Notes: generated by a model from the letters alone, not told the origin. A DNA stretch of 64,000 nt from Cronobacter turicensis z3032 (GCA_000027065.2 FN543093.2:1182074-1246073), one strand, 5' to 3'. Counted from the first letter of the stretch, positions 10,530-20,699 are shown. Numbers and translations: made by a program.

Positions 10530-11900
10530 ATGTCGATAGTCGATTCTGTAACCTCTCTTATCGGGCAGACGCCGCTGCTGCGCCTCGCAAAGCTCGATAC
10601 CGGCCCGTGTGAACTGCTGCTGAAACTGGAAAACCAGAACCCCGGCGGCTCCATTAAAGACCGCGTGGCGCTCTCGATGATTAACGAGGCCGAACGCCTG
10701 GGGCGGCTTGCGCCCGGCGGCACCATCATTGAAGCCACGGCGGGCAATACCGGCCTTGGCCTTGCGCTTATCGCCGCCCAAAAGGGCTACCGGCTGATTC
10801 TGGTGGTGCCTGACAAAATGAGCCGCGAGAAGATTTATCACCTGCGTGCGCTGGGCGTGGACGTGCGGCTCACCCGCTCGGACGTTAACAAAGGCCACCC
10901 GGCGTATTACCAGGATTACGCGCAGCGCCTCGCCGATGAAACGCCCGGCGCGTTTTATATCGACCAGTTCAATAACCCGGCTAACCCGCTGGCGCATCAG
11001 ACCACGACCGCGCCTGAGCTTTTTTCGCAGGCTGACGGACACATTGACGCCATCGTGGTGGGTGTCGGCTCCGGCGGCACGCTCGGCGGGCTACAGGCCT
11101 GGTTCCGCGAGCACTCGCCCCATACCGAATTCGTGCTCGCCGATCCGGCGGGATCGATCCTGGCCGATCAGGTTGAAACGGGTCGCTATCACGAGGCGGG
11201 ATCCTGGCTGGTCGAAGGCATCGGCGAGGATTTCATTCCGCCGCTCGCGCATCTGGAGGGCGTCCGGCAGGCCTTTCGCGTGACCGACGCCGCCGCGTTC
11301 GCCGCCGCGCGCGATCTGCTGAAAATCGAAGGGGTGCTGGCGGGCTCTTCCACCGGCACGCTGCTGACCGCCGCGCTGCGTTACTGCCGTGCGCAGACCG
11401 CGCCGAAGCGCGTAGTAACGTTCGCCTGCGACAGCGGCAATAAATATCTCTCGAAAATGTTCAATGACGACTGGCTGCGCCAGCAGGGGCTACAGACGCG
11501 GCCTTCTGTAGGCGATCTGCGAGATTACATCGCGTTTCGCCATGACGAAGGCGCAGCGGTGACCGCAGCACCCGATGACACGCTCGCGACGGTGCTCGCC
11601 CGGATGCGGCTTTACGATATCTCTCAGCTTCCGGTGCTGGCGCAGGGGCAGGTGGTGGGCATTGTCGATGAGTGGGACCTGCTGACCTTTATTCAGGGCG
11701 ACAGCCAGCGCTTTCTCACGCCCGTCTCGGCGGCCATGAACCGCGAGGTGGTGACGCTCGATAAAAGCGCCAGCGAGCGGGCGCTGTTTGAGGTTTTCGA
11801 ACGCGGGCTGGTGGCGGTCATTACTGACGACACGCGCTTTCTCGGGCTTATCACCCGCACCGATGTGCTGAACCGCTGGCGCAACCAGCTTGAATCATAA
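10530..11900 (+). CDS. Cystathionine beta-synthase (reverse transsulfuration)
   Basis: 456 residues. PLP fold type II: Schiff-base lysine K43 in SIKDR, substrate loop ATAGNTG (69-75), phosphate-binding GVGSGGTLGG (178-187). The C-terminus (about 340-456) is a CBS-domain pair, as in eukaryotic and Klebsiella cystathionine beta-synthases and unlike CysK/CysM. It condenses homocysteine with serine (or a serine derivative) to cystathionine. The next gene, 11 bases on, encodes the partner lyase, matching the Klebsiella pneumoniae mtcBC operon. E. coli lacks this route. Confidence 0.88.
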   Translation: MSIVDSVTSLIGQTPLLRLAKLDTGPCELLLKLENQNPGGSIKDRVALSMINEAERLGRLAPGGTIIEATAGNTGLGLALIAAQKGYRLILVVPDKMSREKIYHLRALGVDVRLTRSDVNKGHPAYYQDYAQRLADETPGAFYIDQFNNPANPLAHQTTTAPELFSQADGHIDAIVVGVGSGGTLGGLQAWFREHSPHTEFVLADPAGSILADQVETGRYHEAGSWLVEGIGEDFIPPLAHLEGVRQAFRVTDAAAFAAARDLLKIEGVLAGSSTGTLLTAALRYCRAQTAPKRVVTFACDSGNKYLSKMFNDDWLRQQGLQTRPSVGDLRDYIAFRHDEGAAVTAAPDDTLATVLARMRLYDISQLPVLAQGQVVGIVDEWDLLTFIQGDSQRFLTPVSAAMNREVVTLDKSASERALFEVFERGLVAVITDDTRFLGLITRTDVLNRWRNQLES

Positions 11901-11911
11901 GGAGTTTTATC

Positions 11912-13057
11912 ATGGATAAATTTGCAACGCTCAGCGTGCACAGCGGCACGCATCACGATCAGCATGGCGCGGTGATGCCGCCGATCTACGCCACCTCCAC
12001 CTACGCGCAGCCTGCGCCCGGCGAGCATACCGGCTATGAATATTCGCGTAGCGGCAACCCGACGCGTCACGCGCTGGAGCGCGCCATCGCGGAACTGGAG
12101 GCAGGCAGCCAGGGGTTTGCGTTCGCCTCCGGGCTGGCGGCGATTTCCACGGTGCTGGAGCTGCTCGACAAAGAGAGCCATATCGTGGCGGTGGACGATG
12201 TTTACGGCGGCACGTACCGTCTGCTGGAGAACGTGCGTAAGCGCACCGCGGGGCTGACCGTTTCCTGGGTGAAACCGGACGATCTCGCGGCGCTGGAGGC
12301 GGCGATCCGCCCGGAAACCCGGATGATTTGGGTCGAGACGCCGACCAACCCGCTGCTGAAACTGGCGGATCTGGAGGCTATCGCCGGGCTGGCGCGGCGC
12401 CGTGGGGTGATAAGCGTGGCGGACAATACGTTTGCGTCGCCCGCGATTCACCGCCCGCTGACGCTTGGGTTTGATATCGTCGTGCATTCAGCCACCAAAT
12501 ACCTGAACGGCCACTCGGACGTGGTGGCCGGGCTGGCGGTGGTGGGCGATAACCCTGAACTGGCGGAGCAACTGGCCTATTTGCAGAACGCCGTCGGCGG
12601 CGTGCTCGATCCGTTCAGCAGCTTTCTGACGCTGCGCGGCATCCGCACGCTGGCGCTGCGTATGGAGCGGCACAGCGCCAGCGCGCTGAAGATTGCGCAG
12701 CGGCTGGCGCAGCATCCTCAGGTGGAAAAAGTGTTTTTCCCGTGGCTGGAGAGCCACCCGCAGTATGCGCTGGCGCGCCGTCAGATGGCGCTTGCGGGTG
12801 GTATGATTTCCATCGTGGTGCGTGGCGATGACCTGCGTGCGGCGCAGGTGATTAAAAAGTTGCGGCTCTTTACGCTTGCCGAGAGCCTTGGCGGCGTGGA
12901 GAGCCTGGTGAGCCAGCCGTTCAGTATGACGCACGCCTCGATTCCGCTTGAGCAGCGGCTGGCGAACGGGATTACGCCGCAGTTGATTCGGTTGTCGGTG
13001 GGGATTGAAGACGCGGAGGATTTGCTGGCGGATCTCGAACAGGCGCTGGAGGCATAA
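11912..13057 (+). CDS. Cystathionine gamma-lyase / gamma-synthase family enzyme
   Basis: 381 residues. Cys/Met-metabolism PLP enzyme (fold type I) with YSRSGNPTR (44-52), the PLP aspartate in VADNTFASP, and Schiff-base lysine K196 in SATKY. A good AAGGAG site precedes the ATG. Sequence alone cannot separate gamma-lyase from gamma-synthase, but the pairing with a cystathionine beta-synthase points to gamma-lyase (cystathionine to cysteine, 2-oxobutyrate and ammonia), the role of MtcC in Klebsiella. A strong terminator follows. Confidence 0.87.
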   Translation: MDKFATLSVHSGTHHDQHGAVMPPIYATSTYAQPAPGEHTGYEYSRSGNPTRHALERAIAELEAGSQGFAFASGLAAISTVLELLDKESHIVAVDDVYGGTYRLLENVRKRTAGLTVSWVKPDDLAALEAAIRPETRMIWVETPTNPLLKLADLEAIAGLARRRGVISVADNTFASPAIHRPLTLGFDIVVHSATKYLNGHSDVVAGLAVVGDNPELAEQLAYLQNAVGGVLDPFSSFLTLRGIRTLALRMERHSASALKIAQRLAQHPQVEKVFFPWLESHPQYALARRQMALAGGMISIVVRGDDLRAAQVIKKLRLFTLAESLGGVESLVSQPFSMTHASIPLEQRLANGITPQLIRLSVGIEDAEDLLADLEQALEA

Positions 13058-13066
13058 TGTTGGCCC

Positions 13067-13146
13067 GGCGGGTGCGCTGCGCTTACCCGCCCTACAATTT
13101 CACCGTTGCTAATACTCGTAGGGTGGGTAAGCGGAGCGCGCCCACC
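13067..13146. repeat. Intergenic inverted repeat, copy 1
   Basis: Two arms of about 25-29 bases, imperfect complements (GGTGCGCTGCGCTTACCC... and ...GGGTAAGCGGAGCGCGCCC), flank a short AT-rich centre. A related element lies at 17737-17813. Such GTAGGGTGGGTAAGCG palindromes are dispersed between genes in Cronobacter, Enterobacter and Klebsiella; they can fold in RNA but have no coding frame. Confidence 0.65.
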
Positions 13147-13170
13147 GTTCAGGCACTCGCGACACCCAAT

Positions 13171-13200
13171 AAAAAAGCACCCCGCAGGGTGCTTTTCTTA
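13171..13200. terminator. Bidirectional terminator between mtcC-like gene and purK
   Basis: Perfect stem AAAAGCACCC/GGGTGCTTTT (13173-13182 and 13187-13196) with loop CGCA, A-rich on the left and T-rich on the right. It can end both convergent transcripts. Confidence 0.85.
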
Positions 13201-14265
13201 TCGTAACAGCGCCTGCGCCCAGGCGATGCCGCTTGCATATTCCGACGGCAGCAACGGAGCGAGCGCTTCCAGCGTGGCGTCAATCAGCGTCGCCTCGGCA
13301 TCGCTCAGATTCAGATGCCCGACTTTACGCCCTTCACGCACCTCTTTGTCATACCAGTGCAGATGTACCAGCGGCAGCTTCAGCCAGTCGTAATTCAGAT
13401 CGGTACCAATCAGATTCACCATTACCGACGGGCCGCTCACTACCGGCTGCGGCAGCGGCAGACCGGTCACGGCGCGCAGATGCAGCTCAAACTGGCTGAT
13501 GGACGCGCCGTTTTGCGTCCAGTGGCCGCTGTTATGCACGCGCGGCGCCAGCTCGTTAATCAGCAAGCCCTGCGGCGTGACGAAACACTCCATCGCCATC
13601 ACGCCCACATAATTCAGCTCGTCCATAATCGCGCGCAGCATCGCTTCCGCCTGCGTTTGCTGCGCGGCGCTCGCCTGCGGGAACGCGACGCTGGTGCGCA
13701 GAATGCCGTCCTGATGCAGGTTATGGGTCAGCGGATAAAAGACTGCGCTGCCGTCATGGGCGCGCGCGCCGACCAGCGACACCTCGCCGGAAAAGTTAAT
13801 GCCCTGCTCGACGATGCACTCGCCATAGCATTCGCTGGGCAGCATATCGGTCTCGTGCGCGCGCAGTCGCCACTGACCGCGGCCGTCGTAGCCGCCGGTG
13901 CGGCGCTTGACGATAGCCAGCTCACCGAGACGCGCAAACACCTGCGGCCATTCGCTGCTATTAGCCAGCAACTGCCACGGCGCGGTGGGGAGATTTAGCT
14001 TATCGAGCAGCTGTTTCTGGGTAAAACGGTCGGCGATAAGCGGGAAAACGTCGCGGTTAACGAACGCATTATGGCGCGCCAGTTCGCGGGTCAGGGCGGT
14101 TTCCGGCCAGCGTTCAATTTCCGCTGTGATAACGCTTTGCGCGAACGGCACCGCCTGCGGATCGGCATCCAGCCCTACCGGCCAGACGCGAATGCCAAGC
14201 GGCTCGCCCGCCTGGCGCAGCATTCTGCCCAGCTGGCCGTTACCCAGCACGCATACCTGCTTCAT
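13198..14265 (-). CDS. purK: 5-(carboxyamino)imidazole ribonucleotide synthase PurK
   Basis: 355 residues, same length as E. coli PurK and closely matching (starts [16 protein letters not shown]). It is an ATP-grasp enzyme that carboxylates AIR to N5-CAIR with ATP and bicarbonate in purine synthesis. Its ATG overlaps the purE stop (ATGA). The stop lies next to the bidirectional terminator. Confidence 0.97.
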   Translation of the reverse strand: MKQVCVLGNGQLGRMLRQAGEPLGIRVWPVGLDADPQAVPFAQSVITAEIERWPETALTRELARHNAFVNRDVFPLIADRFTQKQLLDKLNLPTAPWQLLANSSEWPQVFARLGELAIVKRRTGGYDGRGQWRLRAHETDMLPSECYGECIVEQGINFSGEVSLVGARAHDGSAVFYPLTHNLHQDGILRTSVAFPQASAAQQTQAEAMLRAIMDELNYVGVMAMECFVTPQGLLINELAPRVHNSGHWTQNGASISQFELHLRAVTGLPLPQPVVSGPSVMVNLIGTDLNYDWLKLPLVHLHWYDKEVREGRKVGHLNLSDAEATLIDATLEALAPLLPSEYASGIAWAQALLR

Positions 14266-14771
14266 GCCTCACCCCGCGGGTCCGGATTCTCCAGCACTTC
14301 CTCGGTTTGCTTCTGACGCCAGTTCTCAAGGCGCGCCAGCAGCGCGCTGTCGTGCTGCGCCAGGATCTGGGCGGCCAGCAGGGCCGCGTTCGCCGCGCCC
14401 GCTTTACCGATAGCCAGCGTGCCGACCGGAATGCCGCGCGGCATCTGGACGATAGAGTAGAGGCTGTCCAGCCCGCTCAACGCCGCGCTCTGCACCGGCA
14501 CGCCCAGCACCGGCACCAGCGTTTTCGCGGCAATCATGCCCGGCAGATGCGCCGCGCCGCCTGCGCCCGCGATGATCACCTGAAACCCGTTCTCCTGCGC
14601 GCTTTCGGCGAAGCTGAACAGTTTATCCGGCGTGCGGTGCGCGGAGACCACTTCAACATGGTGAGGAACATCCAGAGCATCGAGGATTTCTGCGGCAAAC
14701 TGCATGGTGGCCCAGTCGCTTCTGGAACCCATGACGATGGCGATACGCGCCGGGGTGTGGCTGGAGGACAT
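14262..14771 (-). CDS. purE: N5-CAIR mutase PurE
   Basis: 169 residues from the ATG at 14771; an AGGAG site lies 11 bases upstream, and a TTG three codons earlier is unlikely. Motifs GSRSD (15-19) and AHRTP (H45) are the class I PurE active site. It converts N5-CAIR to CAIR. It is the first gene of purEK, with a PurR operator upstream. Confidence 0.97.
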   Translation of the reverse strand: MSSSHTPARIAIVMGSRSDWATMQFAAEILDALDVPHHVEVVSAHRTPDKLFSFAESAQENGFQVIIAGAGGAAHLPGMIAAKTLVPVLGVPVQSAALSGLDSLYSIVQMPRGIPVGTLAIGKAGAANAALLAAQILAQHDSALLARLENWRQKQTEEVLENPDPRGEA

Positions 14772-14854
14772 ACGTCTCAAAACTCCTGTGGTCAGGCGGC
14801 AAAATCAACGGGGTCGCCGTTACGAGGGCCTTGAGAATATCACGGAAAACCGGA

Positions 14855-14871
14855 AAGGAAAACGGTTGCGT
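14855..14871 (-). promoter_or_regulatory. PurR operator of purEK
   Basis: On the minus strand the site reads ACGCAACCGTTTTCCTT, a close fit to the PurR consensus ACGCAAACGTTTTCNT. It lies 84 bases upstream of the purE start, so purEK should be repressed when hypoxanthine or guanine is plentiful. Confidence 0.88.
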
Positions 14872-14902
14872 AGGCGTGAGAACGGCAAAAACGCAGGCAG
14901 AA

Positions 14903-15625
14903 TCAGAACGGAAAGGCTACCAGTTCGACGTCGTCGGGGGTGACTTTGATCATTGACCCTTCGCTGTGCCAGGCGCCTAACACCACGCGGTGCGCGGGCT
15001 GGCCGTTCGCCTCAAGCGTGTGCGCGGCGGGGCGGTGAGTGTGGCCGTGAATGAGCCACTGCACCTGCTGGCGTTCCATGGTATCGACCACCGCCTGCGG
15101 GTTGACATCCATGATGGCGAGATCTTTCTGGCTGTTGGAGGCTTTGCTGCCGGCGCGCATGCGGGCGGCGATACGGCGGCGCAGTCGCAGGGGGAGCGCG
15201 AGAAATAGGGTTTGCAGCCACGGTTTATGAACTTTGGCGCGAAACGCCTGATAACCGGCATCGTCAGTGCACAGCGTGTCGCCATGCATGATCAGCACGC
15301 GTCTGCCGTAGAGATCCAGCACGTGTTCTTCCGGCAGCAACTGCATGCCGCTTTCGCGGGCGAAGCGACGGCCGAGCAGGAAATCGCGGTTGCCGTGGAT
15401 GAAATAGCAGGGAACGCCGAATTGAACGAGCGCGCGCAGGGCGGCGGCTATCTCGCGGTGCAGCGGTTGCGGGTCGTCATCGCCGATCCAGGCTTCAAAA
15501 AGATCGCCCAGGATATAAAGCGCGTCCGCTTCACGTGCTGTACCGGCTAAAAAACGCAGAAAACCGGCGGTAATCGCCGGTTCTTCTGGGCACAGATGAA
15601 GATCTGCAATAAAGAGCGTCGCCAC
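14903..15625 (-). CDS. lpxH: UDP-2,3-diacylglucosamine diphosphatase LpxH
   Basis: 240 residues, same as E. coli. Calcineurin-like metal sites: D8 and H10, GD at 40-41, GNRD 78-81, H114, and HGHTH ending at 197. It hydrolyses UDP-2,3-diacylglucosamine to lipid X and UMP at the inner membrane in lipid A synthesis. It starts 3 bases after ppiB on the same strand, an operon conserved in E. coli. Confidence 0.97.
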   Translation of the reverse strand: MATLFIADLHLCPEEPAITAGFLRFLAGTAREADALYILGDLFEAWIGDDDPQPLHREIAAALRALVQFGVPCYFIHGNRDFLLGRRFARESGMQLLPEEHVLDLYGRRVLIMHGDTLCTDDAGYQAFRAKVHKPWLQTLFLALPLRLRRRIAARMRAGSKASNSQKDLAIMDVNPQAVVDTMERQQVQWLIHGHTHRPAAHTLEANGQPAHRVVLGAWHSEGSMIKVTPDDVELVAFPF

Positions 15626-15628
15626 GAA

Positions 15629-16123
15629 TTACTCGCTGACGGTTACGCGCTCGATAATCACGTCTTCTTTCGGCACATCCTGATGCATGCCGCTGCGGCC
15701 GGTGGATACGCCTTTGATTTTATCAACCACGTCCATGCCTTCTACCACTTCTGCGAATACGCAGTAGCCCCAACCCTGCAGGCTTTCGCCGCTGAAGTTC
15801 AGGAAGTCGTTATCTGCAACGTTGATGAAGAACTGGGCAGTCGCGGAGTGCGGCGCCTGCGTGCGCGCCATTGCCAGCGTGCCGCGGGTGTTCTTCAGGC
15901 CGTTGTTGGCTTCGTTTTTGATAGGATCTTTGGTGCTTTTCTGTTTCATGCCCGGCTCAAAGCCGCCGCCCTGAATCATAAAGCCATTGATTACACGATG
16001 GAAAATGGTGTTGTCGTAGAAACCTTCGCGGCAATATTCCAGAAAGTTTTTTACCGTTTCCGGCGCTTTGTCATCAAAGGTCTTGATTACGATGTCGCCG
16101 TGATTGGTGTGAAAAGTAACCAT
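15629..16123 (-). CDS. ppiB: Cytoplasmic cyclophilin peptidyl-prolyl isomerase PpiB
   Basis: 164 residues from the ATG at 16123, the start matching E. coli PpiB ([21 protein letters not shown]). Cyclophilin core with [13 protein letters not shown] and the conserved AQFFIN. There is no signal peptide, so it is the cytoplasmic enzyme. It is the first gene of ppiB-lpxH, divergent from cysS across 176 bases. Confidence 0.97.
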   Translation of the reverse strand: MVTFHTNHGDIVIKTFDDKAPETVKNFLEYCREGFYDNTIFHRVINGFMIQGGGFEPGMKQKSTKDPIKNEANNGLKNTRGTLAMARTQAPHSATAQFFINVADNDFLNFSGESLQGWGYCVFAEVVEGMDVVDKIKGVSTGRSGMHQDVPKEDVIIERVTVSE

Positions 16124-16299
16124 GTCTGCATCCTGTTTTGTTTCAGTGGTGCTTCGGCTTCCGAAAGAAGCCACAGTAGGAGGCTGTTATAGCATAACTC
16201 ACCGCTTGCTTCACCTTGCAAAGTGGGGTGCTTGCGCTTTCAATTATGGGTAATATAGGGGTTTTATCCGCTTACCACACACTGACACGGAAACTTCTG

Positions 16300-17685
16300 A
16301 TGTTAAAAATCTTCAATACCATGAGTCGCCAGAAAGAAGAATTTAAGCCTATTCATGCCGGGGAAGTCGGCATGTACGTGTGTGGTATTACCGTTTACGA
16401 CCTCTGTCACATCGGCCATGGTCGTACGTTTATCGCGTTTGACGTCGTCGCGCGCTACCTGCGTTTTCTCGGCTATAAGCTGAAATATGTGCGCAACATT
16501 ACCGATATCGACGACAAAATTATTAAACGCGCTAACGAGAACGGCGAAGATTTTGTGGCGCTGGTGGACCGTATGGTCGCCGAGATGCACAACGATTTCG
16601 ATGCGCTGAATATTCTGCGCCCGGAAAGCGAGCCGCGCGCGACGCAGCACATCCCGGAAATTATTGAAATTGTTGAGCAACTGATCGCACGCGGCCATGC
16701 GTATGTCGCGGGCAACGGCGATGTGATGTTCGCGGTGGAGAGCGACGCGGATTACGGCAAGCTCTCGCGCCAGGATCTGGAGCAGCTTCAGGCAGGCGCG
16801 CGCGTGGAAGTGGCCGACAGCAAACGTAACCCGATGGATTTCGTACTGTGGAAGATGTCCAAGCCGGGTGAACCGAGCTGGCCGTCGCCGTGGGGCGACG
16901 GGCGTCCGGGCTGGCATATTGAGTGTTCCGCGATGAACTGCAAGCAGCTCGGCAGCCATTTCGATATTCATGGCGGCGGCTCTGACCTGATGTTCCCGCA
17001 CCATGAAAACGAAATCGCTCAGTCGACCTGCGCGCACGACGGCGAATATGTGAATTACTGGATGCACTCCGGGATGGTGATGGTCGATCGCGAGAAGATG
17101 TCCAAATCGCTCGGCAACTTCTTTACCGTGCGCGACGTGCTGCAACACTACGACGCCGAGACCGTGCGCTACTTCCTGATGTCCGGCCATTACCGCAGCC
17201 AGCTGAACTACAGCGAAGAGAACTTAAAGCAGGCGCGCGCCTCGCTTGAGCGTCTCTATACCGCATTGCGCGGCACTGACCGCAGTGTGGCGGCCGCAGG
17301 CGGCGAGGCGTTTGAAGCGCGTTTTATCGAGGCGATGGATGACGATTTCAACACCCCGGAAGCGTATTCGGTGCTGTTCGATATGGCGCGTGAAGTGAAC
17401 CGCCTGAAAGCGGAAGACAGCAGCGCGGCGAATCAGTTAGCCGCGCATCTGCGTAAGCTTGCCGCCGTGCTGGGCCTGCTGGAGCAGGAGCCGGAGCAGT
17501 TCCTGCAATCGGGCGCGCAGACCAACGACGATGAAGTGGCGGAGATCGAAGCGCTGATCGTTAAGCGTCTGGAAGCGCGCAAAGCGAAAGACTGGGCGGC
17601 AGCAGATGCCGCGCGCGATCGTTTAAACGAGATGGGCATCGTTCTGGAAGATGGCCCGCAGGGCACGACCTGGCGACGTAAATAA
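16300..17685 (+). CDS. cysS: Cysteinyl-tRNA synthetase
   Basis: 461 residues from the ATG at 16300 (MLKIFNT), exactly the E. coli length; 28 upstream in-frame codons do not align. It has zinc ligand C28, class I signature HIGH (37-40) and a KMSKS loop near 266-270. It charges tRNA-Cys. It is a single gene with its own terminator. Confidence 0.97.
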   Translation: MLKIFNTMSRQKEEFKPIHAGEVGMYVCGITVYDLCHIGHGRTFIAFDVVARYLRFLGYKLKYVRNITDIDDKIIKRANENGEDFVALVDRMVAEMHNDFDALNILRPESEPRATQHIPEIIEIVEQLIARGHAYVAGNGDVMFAVESDADYGKLSRQDLEQLQAGARVEVADSKRNPMDFVLWKMSKPGEPSWPSPWGDGRPGWHIECSAMNCKQLGSHFDIHGGGSDLMFPHHENEIAQSTCAHDGEYVNYWMHSGMVMVDREKMSKSLGNFFTVRDVLQHYDAETVRYFLMSGHYRSQLNYSEENLKQARASLERLYTALRGTDRSVAAAGGEAFEARFIEAMDDDFNTPEAYSVLFDMAREVNRLKAEDSSAANQLAAHLRKLAAVLGLLEQEPEQFLQSGAQTNDDEVAEIEALIVKRLEARKAKDWAAADAARDRLNEMGIVLEDGPQGTTWRRK

Positions 17686-17687
17686 GA

Positions 17688-17713
17688 AAAAGCGGCGAAA
17701 GCCGCTTTTTTTA
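17688..17713 (+). terminator. cysS terminator
   Basis: Stem AAAAGCGGC/GCCGCTTTT with a GAAA tetraloop and a run of eight T, starting 3 bases after the cysS stop. Confidence 0.92.
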
Positions 17714-17736
17714 TGCCTGTGGTTTACGTGGTTTCG

Positions 17737-17813
17737 GCAGGTGCGCCTCGCTGACCTGCCCTACGAATCGATGCGACATTCGTTGTAGGGTCGGTAAGCG
17801 AAGCGCACCCACC
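17737..17813. repeat. Intergenic inverted repeat, copy 2
   Basis: Same family as the element at 13067-13146: arms at about 17740-17764 and 17784-17813, with a partial extra copy of the GCGCACCCACC tail at about 17828-17838. Confidence 0.6.
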
Positions 17814-17844
17814 ATAAAAGATAACGCGCACCCACCGTCATCCA

Positions 17845-18861
17845 TCACGCCGATCCGCGCGCAATCAACTGGCCCGAAAGCGTAATACGCTGCGCGGGCA
17901 GACCCGGCTCGCGGATAAGCCGCACGATCAACCCCGCCGCCTGGCGCCCGGTCTCTTCGCTGGCGGAAGAGACATAGGTAAACGAGGGCGACGTCAGATT
18001 CACGTGCATCATGTCCTCAAAGCCAATCAGCGACACCTGCTGCGTCAGGAACACATCTTTCCCCACGGTACGCCCCACCTGATGGATCGCCTCCAGGCAG
18101 CCGATAATCGCGTGCGGCGAATGGCACAGCAGGGCGGTGATTTTATTGTTCGCCTCAAGGAGCTGTCGCACCGTCTGGCTCACCGCGAGCGTCTCTTCAG
18201 CGCAGGCGGGCGCGAACTCATCACGCCACGGCAAGCCGTATTGCGACAGCGCCGCGCGGTAGCCGAAAAGCCGCTCCTCACGGATAAGACACCCCGCCGT
18301 ACCGCCGATATAGGCGATATTACGGTGGCCGCGTTCAATCAGATAACGCGTGGCGAGCCCGCCTGCCTGGCGGTTATCGCGCACCACGCTGTTGAGCTTC
18401 TCTTCTACCGGCGACTGCGACACCACGACCAGCGGCAGCGTACTTTGCACGACCGGCGCAGGCAGCGCGCGCTGGGTGGAATCGGCGGTCAGATAAACGA
18501 CGCCCGCCACGCCCTGGCGGGTAAACGAGACAAAACAGCTCTCCAGACGGCCCGTTTCGCGCCCTGGCTGGGTGAGGAACACCATAAAGCCCTGCGCCTC
18601 CAGCGCCTGCACCAGGCTTGCCGTCACGCGGGTCGAAAAGGGATCGTTGAGATCTTCGACGACCAGGCCAATCAGGTTCGACGTTTTACCGCGCAGGTTA
18701 GCGGCCGCGACATTATGCACGTAGCCGAGCGCCTCAATGGCGGCATGCACTTTGTCGATGGTCGCGGCAGAGATTTTTCCCTTCTCGCGCAGCACCAGCG
18801 AGACCGTCGAAACCGAGACGCCCGCCTGGCGCGCCACATCGATAATGCTGACCTTTTTCAT
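17845..18861 (-). CDS. LacI-family repressor of the adjacent PTS gene
   Basis: 338 residues. LacI helix-turn-helix at the N-terminus (VSIIDVARQAGVSVSTVS), hinge helix with AAANLRG, then a periplasmic-binding-protein-like sensor domain (about 60-338). It most resembles the MalI group but is not clearly MalI. It is downstream of and co-directional with the IIBC gene, separated by 64 bases holding a strong hairpin. The double palindrome at 20476-20504 upstream of IIBC is its likely operator. The inducer is unknown. Confidence 0.85.
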   Translation of the reverse strand: MKKVSIIDVARQAGVSVSTVSLVLREKGKISAATIDKVHAAIEALGYVHNVAAANLRGKTSNLIGLVVEDLNDPFSTRVTASLVQALEAQGFMVFLTQPGRETGRLESCFVSFTRQGVAGVVYLTADSTQRALPAPVVQSTLPLVVVSQSPVEEKLNSVVRDNRQAGGLATRYLIERGHRNIAYIGGTAGCLIREERLFGYRAALSQYGLPWRDEFAPACAEETLAVSQTVRQLLEANNKITALLCHSPHAIIGCLEAIHQVGRTVGKDVFLTQQVSLIGFEDMMHVNLTSPSFTYVSSASEETGRQAAGLIVRLIREPGLPAQRITLSGQLIARGSA

Positions 18862-18892
18862 CTGCCCTGAATTATCCTTTTATCGCTGATGT

Positions 18893-18916
18893 CGCGGGCC
18901 TGGCGTCAGGCCCGCG
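18893..18916 (-). other. Strong hairpin between PTS gene and repressor gene
   Basis: A perfect 10-bp stem CGCGGGCCTG/CAGGCCCGCG with a 4-base loop and no following T run. It is probably a transcript-stabilising or partial-attenuation element that lowers repressor expression relative to the transporter; this is inference. Confidence 0.6.
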
Positions 18917-18925
18917 CAGGCGGCG

Positions 18926-20425
18926 TTATTTCCCCGTCATGCCTGACAGGCTCTGCGCAATAAACTGCGCGCGCGCCCCGAAAATCACCTGAATGCCGTT
19001 ATCGCCCACAAACACCACGCCGCGCGCGCCAAGCCCGTTCAGCCCGTCTTTATCCACCAGCTCCGAACGCGCCACTTCAAGACGCAGGCGCGTAATGCAG
19101 GCGCCAACGCTCGTGATGTTCTCTTTACCGCCCAGCAGGCCCACAATATTGCCCGCCAGCTCTGCATCGGTTTTATCATCCACGCTGGCAGTGACATCCA
19201 CGCGGCCCGGCGTTTTCACGTCAAAACGGCGGATCACAAAGCGGAAGGTGAAGTAATAAATCATCGCCATCGGAATGCCGACGATAACCGCGTTCAGATA
19301 ATGCGTCTGATAGCCGTTAAAGGAGGGCAGGATGCCGAACGAAATATAGTCGATAAGCCCGGCGGAGAACGATTTGGCGATATGCGCATCCAGTAAATAC
19401 ATGCACATATACGAAAGCCCCGCCATGATGGCGTTAAATACATACAACACCGGCGCGACAAAAATAAAGGTAAATTCAACCGGCTCCGTGATCCCTGTCA
19501 GAAAACAGGTCAGCGCGGCGGAGAAAAGAATACCGGAAGCGATTTTCTTATTCTTCGTGCTGGCCTCGTGATACATCGCCAGACACGCCGCCGGCAGCGC
19601 GAAGAGCATCAGCGGGAATTCGCCCTGCATAAATTTACCGGCGTTCTGGTAGGTATTGCTGCTGAAGCTTTTCACGCCTTCTTCCAGCATTTTGAACCAG
19701 ATGGTCTGGTCGCCGTGGATAACCTGCCCGGTCTGGGTCGTGTAATCGCCAAAAGAATACCAGAACGACGGATACCAGATATGGTGCAGCCCCAGCGGGA
19801 TCAGCGCGCGTTCCACCAGCCCGAAGATAAACGTCGAGGCTGCCTGATTATCGCCGTTGACGATAACCGACAGCGCGTCGATCCCCGCCTGAATGTGCTG
19901 CCACACATACGGCAGCGCCAGCCCCAGCAGGAACGAGAGAAACGCCGCGGCAATCGCCACAAACCGTTTGCCGGAGAAGAAGCCCAGGAATTCGGGCAGT
20001 TGCAGCGTGTGGAAGCGGTTATAACACCACGCGGCGAGAATGCCTGAAATCAGCCCGCCGAACACGCCCATCTGGAGCGTCGGAATGCCGACCACCATGG
20101 CGTATTTGCCGCCGCTCGCCGCCATTTCCGGCGTGATGCCAAGCTGCGTGCTGATGGTGATGTTAATGATAAAGACCGAGACCGCCGCCGAGAGCGCCGC
20201 GATGCCGGATTCCGACGCCAGACCGACGGCGGAGCCGATGGCGAACAGCAGCGGCAGGTTATCGAAAATAACCCCGCCCGCGTTCATCATCAGCGGCAGA
20301 TGGAATTTATCGCCGAAGGCCAGCAGCAGACCGGCGGCGGGCAGCAGCGAAATAGGCAGCATCAGCGCGCGGCCTATCATCGACAATTTTGAAAGCGATT
20401 TAACGAAACCTGTTATCAGACTCAT
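18926..20425 (-). CDS. PTS glucose/maltose-type enzyme IIBC
   Basis: 499 residues. The N-terminal IIC domain (about 1-390) has some ten membrane segments and the GITEPVEFTF motif typical of the Glc superfamily. The C-terminal IIB domain carries C443 in ACITRLRLEV, the phosphorylated cysteine. It takes up and phosphorylates a hexose or glucoside; the IIA is presumably supplied in trans (Crr). It resembles PtsG and MalX but is neither, and the substrate is unknown. E. coli does not have this gene beside cysS. Confidence 0.87.
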   Translation of the reverse strand: MSLITGFVKSLSKLSMIGRALMLPISLLPAAGLLLAFGDKFHLPLMMNAGGVIFDNLPLLFAIGSAVGLASESGIAALSAAVSVFIINITISTQLGITPEMAASGGKYAMVVGIPTLQMGVFGGLISGILAAWCYNRFHTLQLPEFLGFFSGKRFVAIAAAFLSFLLGLALPYVWQHIQAGIDALSVIVNGDNQAASTFIFGLVERALIPLGLHHIWYPSFWYSFGDYTTQTGQVIHGDQTIWFKMLEEGVKSFSSNTYQNAGKFMQGEFPLMLFALPAACLAMYHEASTKNKKIASGILFSAALTCFLTGITEPVEFTFIFVAPVLYVFNAIMAGLSYMCMYLLDAHIAKSFSAGLIDYISFGILPSFNGYQTHYLNAVIVGIPMAMIYYFTFRFVIRRFDVKTPGRVDVTASVDDKTDAELAGNIVGLLGGKENITSVGACITRLRLEVARSELVDKDGLNGLGARGVVFVGDNGIQVIFGARAQFIAQSLSGMTGK

Positions 20426-20475
20426 ACCGATCCCCCGATTGGAACAGCCGGGCTTTTTCGCCCTGTTTTATAGTA

Positions 20476-20504
20476 GGTAGAACGTTCTAGTAGAACGTTC
20501 TACC
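20476..20504. promoter_or_regulatory. Double palindromic operator upstream of PTS IIBC
   Basis: Two copies of the perfect 12-bp palindrome TAGAACGTTCTA (20478-20489 and 20491-20502), 13 bp centre to centre, inside a 29-bp near-palindrome. The central CG is typical of LacI-family operators. On the minus strand a TACTAT -10-like hexamer follows at once, so a bound repressor would block the promoter. Confidence 0.75.
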
Positions 20505-20699
20505 TATGCTGTGGGATCGCGGCCTTTTCGCGCAACATCTATTTAACGTTTCGCCAGAAGATTTGCTGATTCTTTGAAGTCGGTTGGAAAACGGGCCGGC
20601 AGGCGGCACGCGCAAACAGGATAAGAGAGTAGAGAAGGGCAATAAGAAAAGGTTCTGAAGCGGGAAATCAACGCCCCCTCGCCGAGAGGGCGTGGGGCG

